This document shows positions 1 through 5,468 of a stretch of 5,468 nucleotides of DNA, piece by piece. Origin of the DNA: Clostridiales bacterium (GTDB lineage Bacteria; Bacillota; Clostridia; Tissierellales; Dethiosulfatibacteraceae); NCBI GenBank assembly GCA_003446975.1, contig DMAP01000399.1:1-5468 (forward strand), given 5' to 3'. The notes beneath the pieces were generated by a model. It saw only the letters and a program-made list of their open reading frames with translations, was not told where the DNA came from and did not search any database. Numbering within the stretch: position 1 is the first letter of the stretch; the number at the start of each line of letters is the position of its first letter. Both the position numbers and the translations under genes were made by a program.

Positions 1-1
1 G

Positions 2-340
2 TTATATTCATTAAAAGACTATTCTCAAAAAATTCTGGTTTTGGGAGACATGTTCGGGACAGGAGACAATGAAATCGAGAACCATTTTCAGATAGGCAAG
101 GAGATTGATCCTGACAAGATAGATTATATTTACACATTAGGTCTGTTGGGAGAGTATTTCGGCAAAGGCGCAGCGACCAATTTCAAAGAGTGTAGGATTG
201 CATCATGTCAATCAAAGGAAGAAATACTTGAAGGCCTGAAGAAGGTGATACAGAAGGACAGCATCATTCTCGTGAAAGGTTCAAGAATAGTAAAGTTGGA
301 AGAATTGGTTGAAAAACTGTTGACTATCCACATTAGTTAG
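2..340 (+). CDS. murF: MurF, UDP-MurNAc-tripeptide--D-Ala-D-Ala ligase, C-terminal part (5' end outside window)
   Basis: The last 112 residues of a Mur ligase are present; the frame is open to the left edge, so the gene begins outside the window. MurF is the cytoplasmic ATP-dependent ligase that adds D-Ala-D-Ala to the UDP-MurNAc-tripeptide. The visible part is the C-terminal Mur ligase domain. It starts with the strand ILVLGDMFGTGDNE, matching the family's ILVLGDMxELG motif, then has the YTLG strand and the helix SKEEILEGLKKVI, and ends with LVKGSRIVKLEELVEKLL, matching the LVKGSRGMKME signature near the end of MurF. The signature is slightly off (IVKLE instead of GMKME). A TTG at 41 is an internal leucine codon of LVLGDM, not a start, because the family homology continues upstream of it. 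The ATP- and UDP-substrate-binding domains are not in view. A probable terminator follows within 10 bases. Identification is firm; MurE or another Mur ligase is less likely because of the KGSR motif. Confidence 0.9.
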   Translation, partial: LYSLKDYSQKILVLGDMFGTGDNEIENHFQIGKEIDPDKIDYIYTLGLLGEYFGKGAATNFKECRIASCQSKEEILEGLKKVIQKDSIILVKGSRIVKLEELVEKLLTIHIS

Positions 341-344
341 TTTA

Positions 345-442
345 TTTAGAGAGCTAAACACTTATTTCGTGAGCGGCTCTTTTTAAATGTGGGAACTTCT
401 AGGCTGTAGTTTACGACTAATCAAATAATAAGTGTTACTAAA
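345..442. repeat. Long-range inverted repeat (10 bp + 5 bp arms) between murF and the hydrolase gene
   Basis: AACACTTATT at 357-366 is the exact reverse complement of AATAAGTGTT at 427-436. Outside it, TTTAG at 345-349 is the reverse complement of CTAAA at 438-442, so 15 base pairs can form with one asymmetric internal loop (350-356 against 437). In RNA this pairing would cross the murF terminator stem, so the two folds should compete. As DNA, the right arm lies immediately upstream of the hydrolase promoter. Function is unknown. Confidence 0.5.
350..384 (+). terminator. Probable intrinsic terminator of murF
   Basis: AGAGC at 350-354 pairs with GCTCT at 376-380, extended by a T-G wobble. A small inner stem, CAC 359-361 with GTG 369-371, closes a 7-base loop. 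A run of five T (380-384) follows. The stem is modest and interrupted, so efficiency may be partial. It lies 10 bases after the murF stop. Confidence 0.5.
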
Positions 443-461
443 GGAAATTTAAACCTATGTC

Positions 462-470
462 TGATATAAT
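462..470 (+). promoter_or_regulatory. Extended -10 promoter of the glucosaminidase gene
   Basis: TGATATAAT is a perfect TATAAT (465-470) preceded by TG one base away, an extended -10 of the vegetative sigma type. No good TTGACA-like box sits 16-18 bases upstream, which extended -10 promoters tolerate. Transcription would start near 476-478, giving a leader of about 25 bases that contains the ribosome binding site. Confidence 0.6.
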
Positions 471-488
471 ATAACAGAATATAAAACT

Positions 489-496
489 GAAGGAGG
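489..496 (+). promoter_or_regulatory. Ribosome binding site deciding the start at 502
   Basis: GAAGGAGG ends 5 bases before the ATG at 502. A second in-frame ATG at 514 would be 17 bases away, too far, so 502 is the start. Confidence 0.85.
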
Positions 497-501
497 AAAC
501 A

Positions 502-2601
502 ATGGTTAGAAGGATGAAAATAATTGTTTTGGTTGGTGTACTGCTAGCTATAATGGCACTGTCAGCTGGTAATTTGGGAATGGAGGCAGAAGCCACAACC
601 ATTAAACTCCTGGTAAACGGCAAAGATATTACATCACTTTCCAGTCCCTTGATAGTCAATGACAGAACCCTTGTTCCGATAAGATTTGTCTCTGAGGAGA
701 TTGGCGCTGATGTCAAGTGGGACGGTGCCAACAGGACCGTAACAGTTGTAAAGGGAAATAGGAGTGTATTCTTAAGGATCGACAGCTATATGGTTGAATA
801 TAACAACGGTGAGATGTATCAGTTAAGTGATGTGGCGCCGTTGATTATCAACGATAGAACCTATGTGCCATTGAGATTGATCAGTAACGCTCTCGGAATC
901 GGTATAGAGTGGGATGCAAGTGCTAGAACAGTAAAGGTAGACTCCAATAAAACATCTGTCATGGAGAGATTCCATGATGTCAAAATTACTTCACAGGAGT
1001 CTAATCAAACTATTAGTGGAAAAACTATGATTACCTTCAGCTTCGGCGACAAATACAAGGAGCTTGTCGAAGAAGTCAAATTACTGCTTCTGGACAAGAA
1101 TACAGCAACAGGTTTTGTTGTATCTGCAGAAAAGCAATTGACGGGTTCTCTTGATTACATTCCATCCATAGAAGAAAACGGTGTGAAGATAATAGTTGTT
1201 GCTTTATATGATAAAAATGGTCAGTTTGTAGGAGGAGACACCCAAACAGTCAATATAGACGTCAAGCCACAGATGCTCATAGATGGCATTAAGGACTATG
1301 GTATATATAATGATACCATCACTTTTACCCCAGACGTCAATTTTGTACCGACATACGTAGATTATGAACTGACAAGGCTTGACAACAATCGGGTTACAAA
1401 AATAGAAAAAATAGATCCATTCGGGCCATATACCTGGACACCAGGCAAGGAATCCGAAGGCAATTACAACCTCCGAATGATAGCATATGATCAATCCGGC
1501 AAAGCTTACGTAGGGAGGACCTACACATTCACCATATTAGTGGAGAGGTACCTCAACCTTAGAGGTGTAACTAAAGATATGGTAATCAACAAGCCTGTTA
1601 CATTGCTGGCTTCGAGAAATTTTGATGTGACGGAGACCCAATACCTCATCAAGAATTTGGATACCGGCGTTGAAAGCGTACTTAGTACTATCCCATATGG
1701 TGGATACACTTGGTTTCCTGGCGAAGAACATTCAGGCGATAAAGCTTTAATGGTAAGAGTGAAGGATATTTATGGCATCACACGGGATAGTAGCTATATA
1801 GCCGTGAAAGTTGATGGATCACCACGGGTTCAACTTAGAGGAGTCGGACCGAATCAGGTTTTGACAAGCGAAGCCAAGCTTAGTGTCAATGCCAATGCAG
1901 AATTCGAGAGTGTCAATTATATATTGACCAACAACAATACAGGTACAAAAAGAATTATCGCTCAGGGAGCAAATCCAAAAGATGAGATAGCCTACAAACC
2001 TTTGTCTACTGACGGACAAAATGTTTCCATAGTTGCTGAAGCTCTTTATAAAGGTCAAAAAGTCTTTTCAGAGAGTATTTCCTTTAGAGTTTATCTAGGT
2101 GATCTTTATGGTCCGAAAGCAATCATTGAAGAAGATAAATTCATTCAATTTGCATCGGATATGGCTAAGAAATCTTTTGAACAGACAGGAATGTCAGCCG
2201 CTTTGCAAACTGCACAGGCTATATTGGAAACTGGATGGGGACAAAGTCTGCCTGTAGACAAATACAGCGGTAAGTTTTCTTATAATCTGTTCGGGATAAA
2301 GGGGTCATCAAGTAATGGCTCGGTTACATCCAATACCTGGGAGGTTTACAATGGCGTAACCTACAGAGTGGATGCAGCCTTTAGGGCCTATAACAACGTA
2401 CAGGAAAGCTGGGATGATCATAAAGGAATCCTGCTGAATCTTGAAAGATACCAACCCTTCAGAGATGTCATGTACCATAGCAGTCTAGGCGCTTGGGCTG
2501 TAAGACGGGCAGGCTATGCGACCGATCCTCTGTATTCTTGGAAGCTAATGAATATTATTAATCGTTATAATCTTAAAGAATTGGATAGAATTAAAATATG
2601 A
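502..2601 (+). CDS. Secreted peptidoglycan hydrolase: copper-amine-oxidase-N-like domain, four beta repeats, GH73 N-acetylglucosaminidase
   Basis: This 699-residue exported autolysin-type enzyme should cleave the GlcNAc-MurNAc glycan bond in the wall. Residues 1-31 form a signal peptide (RR/K start, hydrophobic core 7-22, cleavage predicted after A29-E-A31). Residues 33-147 match the copper amine oxidase N-terminal domain, with its half-repeat seen twice: NDRTLVPIRF at 53 and NDRTYVPLRL at 117, each followed by a WD...RTV motif. In clostridia this domain is common on exported proteins and need not imply copper oxidase activity. Residues about 155-533 are four divergent repeats of about 92 residues. 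Residues about 538-690 are a glucosaminidase domain: QAILETGWGQS with probable catalytic E576, NLFGIKG at 595-601, FRAY at 627-630, ESWDDH at 635-640, and YATDPLY at 672-678. No LysM, SLH or sortase signal is seen, so wall retention probably depends on the N-terminal domain or the repeats. It has its own promoter and a shared 3' terminator. Confidence 0.9.
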   Translation: MVRRMKIIVLVGVLLAIMALSAGNLGMEAEATTIKLLVNGKDITSLSSPLIVNDRTLVPIRFVSEEIGADVKWDGANRTVTVVKGNRSVFLRIDSYMVEYNNGEMYQLSDVAPLIINDRTYVPLRLISNALGIGIEWDASARTVKVDSNKTSVMERFHDVKITSQESNQTISGKTMITFSFGDKYKELVEEVKLLLLDKNTATGFVVSAEKQLTGSLDYIPSIEENGVKIIVVALYDKNGQFVGGDTQTVNIDVKPQMLIDGIKDYGIYNDTITFTPDVNFVPTYVDYELTRLDNNRVTKIEKIDPFGPYTWTPGKESEGNYNLRMIAYDQSGKAYVGRTYTFTILVERYLNLRGVTKDMVINKPVTLLASRNFDVTETQYLIKNLDTGVESVLSTIPYGGYTWFPGEEHSGDKALMVRVKDIYGITRDSSYIAVKVDGSPRVQLRGVGPNQVLTSEAKLSVNANAEFESVNYILTNNNTGTKRIIAQGANPKDEIAYKPLSTDGQNVSIVAEALYKGQKVFSESISFRVYLGDLYGPKAIIEEDKFIQFASDMAKKSFEQTGMSAALQTAQAILETGWGQSLPVDKYSGKFSYNLFGIKGSSSNGSVTSNTWEVYNGVTYRVDAAFRAYNNVQESWDDHKGILLNLERYQPFRDVMYHSSLGAWAVRRAGYATDPLYSWKLMNIINRYNLKELDRIKI
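967..2100 (+). other. Four tandem ~92-residue beta-rich repeats within the glucosaminidase
   Basis: The repeats are recognisable at protein level only. Each unit has an aromatic/proline anchor followed by a strand pattern: Y219-I-P, Y310-TWTPG, Y402-TWFPG and Y498-KP, spaced 91, 92 and 96 residues apart. Each anchor is followed by an N/D/E-G or S-G turn and an alternating hydrophobic strand ending in a YDxxG or KDxYG type turn (units 1-3). Units 3 and 4 open with similar phrases, YLNLRGV near 350 and VQLRGVG near 443; unit 2 opens with QMLIDGI. They probably form Ig-like stalk domains that space the catalytic domain from its anchor. The domain family could not be named. Confidence 0.6.
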
Positions 2602-2630
2602 AGTGCTGTATTGCACAAAAAACTGAATCG

Positions 2631-2667
2631 AAAAAAGAACATATCAAGTAATTAGATAAGTTCTTTT
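2631..2667. terminator. Bidirectional intrinsic terminator between convergent genes
   Basis: AAAAGAAC (2633-2640) pairs perfectly with GTTCTTTT (2660-2667). After one mismatch, TATC (2642-2645) pairs with GATA (2655-2658) around a 9-base loop. Read on the minus strand, the arm ends in six T (2636-2631), a good terminator 10 bases after the fusion gene's stop. On the plus strand the four T of the right arm serve the glucosaminidase gene less strongly. Confidence 0.7.
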
Positions 2668-2676
2668 GTAAAAAAA

Positions 2677-4056
2677 TCATTTGTTCTTATAAATCATTCT
2701 GAGATAGGATTTTTCAAAACCCATCTTTTCATAAAGCTTAATGGCACGATTGTTGCTCCTTTCAACATGGAGTGATATCTTGCCATTTGCTGATTCTATG
2801 GCTTTACTCAGCAATTGGGTCGCGATACCTCTTCCTTTAATGGATTTTTTGGTTGCGATATAACCAAGATGGTATGTGGGTATAAAGACCTCGAATCCTG
2901 TATGTATAACGACTGTCACGCCAGCAAGCTCATTGTTGTAAAATGCCATGATAACAAAACCATCCTTAAAAGCCGATTGAATCGCTTCTTTAATTTCGTA
3001 ATGTGGATCTGTATACTCCATCATCCAATTATCAATGGTACTCACCAAATCATCAATGGTCATATCCATTTCTTTTAATTCTACTTGCCGCACATTAAGA
3101 TCAACACGGCCATCGTTGAGTATAATCACATGGTTGCCGTTAGTTATATTGCCTTTTTCAACTTCCTTCATGAAGCCTGCTATGGCATAACCTTGCTCTA
3201 TACTGAACTTGACTTTCTCAAGTTCTTTAAACTTAGCCGTATATTTCAGGAGTTCCTCTTCATTGATGCCTATAATGGTGCCATTTGCATCATAAATCGA
3301 TTCGAGAGCATCCTGGGCTATTGTGCTATCAAAATTGAGCAGATGTTTGTTATTTTTATTGAGTTTTAATGTTGATTCTTTCAGTGGGATTATTTTAGCG
3401 CTGTTTCTCTTAAAGGATTCATAGATAACATTTCCATCATTGATAGTGCAGCTGTATAACTTTGGCAGTTTTTCTATAACATCATTGTTCCATAAGGATC
3501 TGAATCCCAGACTGATGCCAGAAGTGCTGAAGCCATAGCTCATCAGTGAAAATACAGAATCTATATCATTTTTTATCTGGTTGTTCAGTTCAATTGAAAT
3601 TGAAGACAATGCAGTCATATTAAGAATATTGTTGTCAATGCCTAAGGTGGCATTGTACCAACCCTTTTCATTACAGATGCGTTCACTGTATTTAATGCCC
3701 TCAGCTTGATTTTTGCCATAGCGAATGATTTCAATATTATCAGGTTCGTACTTGGCGCTTCTTCTAGATCTGGTTTTCTCAGGATAAATCAATACAATCT
3801 TCAAATCTTTGTAATATTGACTCAATACAGCTAGTGATCTGGAAAGACTTCCATATCCTGCTACGCATATTGTTTTTTTATTGATTGCAATAGCATCTTT
3901 AATCAATAAATGAGCGACTCTGTCAATTCTGTTGCCTGAAGGATTGTTTCCTTCAAGTTTAAGATAGATGTTCGAAACGCCTAGATATTTTTCCAGTTTT
4001 TCAGCTCTGAGAATGGGTGTTTTTCCAACCATGTTAATGATTGTGCTTCTATTCAT
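2677..4056 (-). CDS. Fusion of a degenerate threonine-synthase-like (PLP fold type II) domain with a GNAT N-acetyltransferase
   Basis: Residues 1 to about 322 follow threonine synthase along its whole length: VGKTPILRAEKL near the start, KLEGNNPSG at 33-41, LGFRSL at 183-188, and IAGFMKEVEKGNITNG at 292-307 before the last strand. Every PLP-binding motif is altered. The SFKDR lysine is Ile44 (NRIDR). The S/A-G-N loop is AGYG at 66-69. The glycine-rich phosphate loop (family PVGNGGN) is MSYGFSTSG at 172-180. The final LTGNGLKD is LNDGRVD at 313-319. The domain therefore should not form an internal aldimine or act as threonine synthase. Residues about 323-459 are a GNAT domain with an acetyl-CoA loop KGRGIATQ at 407-414 and the late motif NNRAIKLYEKMGFEK at 435-449, both intact. 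The acetyl acceptor is unknown. The start is set by AGGAGG (4062-4067 on the plus strand) 5 bases upstream. The reading frame is intact, with no sign of a pseudogene. The gene is monocistronic in view and divergent from the lipoprotein gene. Confidence 0.85.
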   Translation of the reverse strand: MNRSTIINMVGKTPILRAEKLEKYLGVSNIYLKLEGNNPSGNRIDRVAHLLIKDAIAINKKTICVAGYGSLSRSLAVLSQYYKDLKIVLIYPEKTRSRRSAKYEPDNIEIIRYGKNQAEGIKYSERICNEKGWYNATLGIDNNILNMTALSSISIELNNQIKNDIDSVFSLMSYGFSTSGISLGFRSLWNNDVIEKLPKLYSCTINDGNVIYESFKRNSAKIIPLKESTLKLNKNNKHLLNFDSTIAQDALESIYDANGTIIGINEEELLKYTAKFKELEKVKFSIEQGYAIAGFMKEVEKGNITNGNHVIILNDGRVDLNVRQVELKEMDMTIDDLVSTIDNWMMEYTDPHYEIKEAIQSAFKDGFVIMAFYNNELAGVTVVIHTGFEVFIPTYHLGYIATKKSIKGRGIATQLLSKAIESANGKISLHVERSNNRAIKLYEKMGFEKSYLRMIYKNK

Positions 4057-4086
4057 AATTGCCTCCTTTACGTGATTCTGAACTTA

Positions 4087-4115
4087 ATCATATCGCATTT
4101 TTGAACATTTGTAAA
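4087..4115 (-). promoter_or_regulatory. Promoter of the pseudo-ThrC/GNAT fusion gene
   Basis: On the minus strand, TTTACA (4115-4110) and TATGAT (4092-4087) are separated by exactly 17 bases, a good sigma-A-type promoter. The -10 ends 30 bases before the start codon, leaving room for the AGGAGG site. The -10 is part of the 12-mer ATGCGATATGAT, nearly repeated at the opposing promoter. Confidence 0.65.
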
Positions 4116-4143
4116 ATTTACGGCTTTTGAAAAAGAAATTATA

Positions 4144-4171
4144 CTGATTTTAATTAAATATGCGATATAAT
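4144..4171 (+). promoter_or_regulatory. Promoter of the coiled-coil lipoprotein gene
   Basis: A perfect TATAAT lies at 4166-4171. The best -35 at normal distance is CTGATT (4144-4149, 16-base spacer), only 3 of 6 matching, so the promoter may be weak or activator-dependent. The leader would be about 35 bases and contains GAGGTGA (4201-4207), 6 bases before the ATG. Confidence 0.5.
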
Positions 4172-4213
4172 AAATTGAACAAAAAATGAAAATCAATCTA
4201 GAGGTGAGAAAAA

Positions 4214-5242
4214 ATGAGTGCTGGAAGCAAACTGTTCAAATTATTGATATTGTTAGCAATAATTATCTTTATTGCAACCGGATGTATGAGCAAGGCAGAA
4301 AAAGAGGAAATTAGCGTGATGATCGTTGATATTGATAAGATTGGTGAGGTTACTTTGGAAAGCGAGGCTTTAATCACTAAGATAGAAAATGATTTTAATA
4401 ATTTAAGCGAGAAACAGAAAAAAGAAATTTCGAACCATAACACTTTAGTAAACGCAAGAATTGAACTGGATAGATTAAGAGACGAGGAAGAACAGCGCTT
4501 GGAAACGGAAAGACAGCGTCTTGAAGAAGAAAGGCTGCGATTGGAAGCGTCAATGAACGCATGTGTTCGCGTTGCTGAATTAATTTCAGAAGGCCAGTAT
4601 GAAATGGCCATCGAGCATTTCAATGATTTAGGTGCAGAAACAATAGAAGTTGGAAAAGATAGAATCGAAGAAGCGTTTCATCTAGCAGTTGATATTAATA
4701 GGGTGAAAGGGAGTTTTGACAAGGCGTTGGGGACATTGGATATTTTTCGGGATCTGGCACTTCTTGGAGATTCATTATCCATCGATGAAAGCAGTGCGTA
4801 TTATGAAACCATAAAATATGTGGAAAATGTACTGGAGTTTGATGAAAAGTATACCCCTTACAAAGCTGCCATTGATTTGTATATGTCTGATGATGTTAGT
4901 ATTCTGACTGGTAGCATAATTAACGCCTCCAAGTACTTGGAACCTGAGAAGTGGGCAGAGGCATTGCCTTTTTTGGAACAGACGATTGCAATCATGAATA
5001 AGATTGACTTTCAGAAATTCGGTATTGAATATTACGGAATCAAAGAAGCCGAAGATGTTAAATCAGCGTACATAGAAGCACTTGAAGAGATATTGTCATC
5101 AATTAAAACAGCAGACTTGTCAGGTGTTGAAATCGGTATCAATCACTTTTACACCGTTTCGAATCAAGTAATCGCCTTTAATGACGAACTGACTACCATT
5201 ATTAATCAGATGAAGAATGATTTATCACAATTGAATCATTAG
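4214..5242 (+). CDS. Membrane-anchored lipoprotein with coiled coil, function unknown
   Basis: The 342-residue protein starts at the ATG 6 bases after GAGGTGA, a strong match to the 16S tail. Residues 1-24 are a lipoprotein signal: K6 and K9, a hydrophobic core 10-20, and a lipobox A-T-G-C24. Ala at -3 is less usual than Leu but accepted. The mature protein would be lipidated at C24 on the outer face of the membrane. Residues about 36-88 resemble the small helical module of many clostridial surface proteins (a TLxSEALI helix, then FNNLSEKQKKEI and an N-x-x-L-V-x-A-R helix). Residues 86-112 form a charged coiled coil with clear heptads: QRLETER at 94, QRLEEER at 101, LRLEA at 108. Residues 113-342 read as continuous amphipathic helices with no catalytic motif recognised. 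The gene is divergent from the acetyltransferase fusion and its end overlaps the GGDEF gene. A structural or scaffold role at the envelope is possible but not shown. Confidence 0.8.
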   Translation: MSAGSKLFKLLILLAIIIFIATGCMSKAEKEEISVMIVDIDKIGEVTLESEALITKIENDFNNLSEKQKKEISNHNTLVNARIELDRLRDEEEQRLETERQRLEEERLRLEASMNACVRVAELISEGQYEMAIEHFNDLGAETIEVGKDRIEEAFHLAVDINRVKGSFDKALGTLDIFRDLALLGDSLSIDESSAYYETIKYVENVLEFDEKYTPYKAAIDLYMSDDVSILTGSIINASKYLEPEKWAEALPFLEQTIAIMNKIDFQKFGIEYYGIKEAEDVKSAYIEALEEILSSIKTADLSGVEIGINHFYTVSNQVIAFNDELTTIINQMKNDLSQLNH

Positions 5243-5468
5243 TTGCATGAACACCATTACGGCCTGATTTTTTAGCCATAAGCAAACACAGGTCGCTTTT
5301 TTCAATCAACTGAGATGGTGATGAATCAGCTTGTGGAATCATGGTCGCACATCCAATGGAAAGAGTCAGATATCCAGATATGGGAGAGCCTTCGTGTATG
5401 ATTTGCCCGTCATTGATGGCTGCTACTATAGTATCTGCTACTTGCACAGCTCCGTTGCTATCGGTATT
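5202..5468 (-). CDS. GGDEF-domain (diguanylate cyclase) protein, C-terminal part (5' end outside window)
   Basis: The final 88 residues are visible; the frame is open to the right edge. The segment matches the second half of a GGDEF domain. NTDSNGAVQVADTIVAAI corresponds to the helix after the catalytic strand, GYLTLSIGCA to the family's VTxSIGVA strand, and IEKSDLCLLMAKKSGRNGV to the ADxALYxAKxxGRNxV motif near the domain's end. A GTG at 5447 is an internal valine, not a start, since domain homology continues upstream. GGDEF enzymes join two GTP into cyclic di-GMP. The GGDEF signature itself, the inhibitory site and any sensor domain lie outside the window, so activity cannot be judged. The K-S-D-L-C-L-L variant is a mild departure from A-D-x-A-L-Y. 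About 13 residues follow the domain; the last ones, with the stop, are encoded opposite the lipoprotein gene's end. Confidence 0.85.
   Translation of the reverse strand, partial: NTDSNGAVQVADTIVAAINDGQIIHEGSPISGYLTLSIGCATMIPQADSSPSQLIEKSDLCLLMAKKSGRNGVHATNDSIVINHSSSD
5261..5302 (+). terminator. Weak candidate terminator for the lipoprotein gene, inside the GGDEF gene
   Basis: GGCCTG (5261-5266) can pair with CAGGTC (5289-5294), including one G-T wobble, with a further TTT/AAA pairing inside. Six T follow at 5297-5302. The loop is large and the T run is also explained by lysine codons of the GGDEF gene, so this may be chance. Confidence 0.22.

Larger units (their letters stand above)
4087..4171. 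repeat. Inverted pair of promoter-overlapping motifs (ATGCGATATRAT)
   Basis: Minus-strand ATGCGATATGAT (4098-4087) and plus-strand ATGCGATATAAT (4160-4171) match at 11 of 12 positions, so the two arms form a perfect 9-bp inverted repeat (4090-4098 with 4160-4168). Both -10 boxes occupy the same place in the motif. The conserved ATGCGA lies outside the standard -10 hexamer, suggesting a shared operator or a common sigma preference. This is inference. Confidence 0.5.

Noticed and set aside
438..731. Open frame of 97 codons on the minus strand
   Set aside because: It lies mostly opposite the signal peptide and first domain of the glucosaminidase, whose homology and ribosome binding site are clear.
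1204..2058. Several minus-strand open frames (1204-1494, 1521-1709, 1537-1731, 1819-2058)
   Set aside because: All lie opposite the repeat region of the glucosaminidase, overlap each other in part, and their translations show no recognisable domain.
2603..2616. Small hairpin GTGC-TGTATT-GCAC just after the glucosaminidase stop
   Set aside because: Only 4 bp and followed by A rather than T on the plus strand; the longer hairpin at 2631-2667 is the better terminator.
2815..3369. Plus-strand open frames 2815-3078 and 3085-3369
   Set aside because: They lie opposite the GNAT domain and the end of the ThrC-like domain, which align well to their families in the minus frame.
2677..4056. Assignment of the fusion as active threonine synthase or OrtB-like thiolase
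   Set aside because: The PLP lysine is replaced by Ile44 and the other three cofactor motifs are also altered, so overall similarity does not support catalysis.
4138..4143. TATAAT on the minus strand, a possible second promoter for the fusion gene
   Set aside because: No -35-like sequence lies 17 bases upstream (ATCGCA), and the promoter at 4087-4115 has a better -35 with ideal spacing.
4127..4155. TTGAAA (4127-4132) as a -35 for the lipoprotein gene
   Set aside because: At 17-base spacing it faces TTAATT, a poor -10, and it is too far from the perfect TATAAT at 4166.
4198..4623. Minus-strand open frame of 141 codons
   Set aside because: It mirrors the lipoprotein signal and coiled coil; its serine/leucine-rich translation is the expected antisense of Glu/Arg-rich codons.

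Overview
The window looks like chromosomal DNA of an AT-rich Gram-positive anaerobe, most likely class Clostridia. This is inferred from strong AGGAGG-type ribosome binding sites, sigma-A-like promoters, a wall hydrolase with a copper-amine-oxidase-type N-terminal domain, and a lipoprotein carrying a helical module typical of clostridial surface proteins. No genus can be fixed from the sequence alone. No mobile element, CRISPR array, tRNA or rRNA was found.

Layout. (1) 2-340, plus strand: the 3' end of murF, the last cytoplasmic step of peptidoglycan precursor synthesis, followed by a probable intrinsic terminator. (2) 341-501: a 161-bp gap holding the terminator, an unusual long-range inverted repeat and an extended -10 promoter. 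(3) 502-2601, plus: a secreted 699-residue peptidoglycan hydrolase made of a signal peptide, a copper-amine-oxidase-N-like domain, four tandem beta-rich repeats of about 92 residues and a GH73 glucosaminidase domain. (4) 2602-2676: a hairpin that can terminate both converging genes. (5) 2677-4056, minus: a 459-residue fusion of a threonine-synthase-like fold, whose PLP-binding residues are all replaced, to a GNAT acetyltransferase. (6) 4057-4213: a divergent intergenic region in which both promoters carry nearly the same 12-bp sequence, in inverted orientation, across their -10 boxes. (7) 4214-5242, plus: a helical, coiled-coil lipoprotein of unknown function. (8) 5202-5468, minus: the C-terminal part of a GGDEF (diguanylate cyclase) protein, whose end overlaps the lipoprotein gene tail to tail by 41 bp.

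How the genes fit together. murF and the glucosaminidase are both cell-wall genes but appear to be separate transcription units. The fusion protein and the lipoprotein are divergent, and their shared promoter motif suggests common control. No pathway connects all five genes. The most unusual item is the pseudo-threonine-synthase/GNAT fusion, which looks like an acetyltransferase carrying a catalytically dead amino-acid-enzyme fold, perhaps as a ligand-binding or regulatory part.
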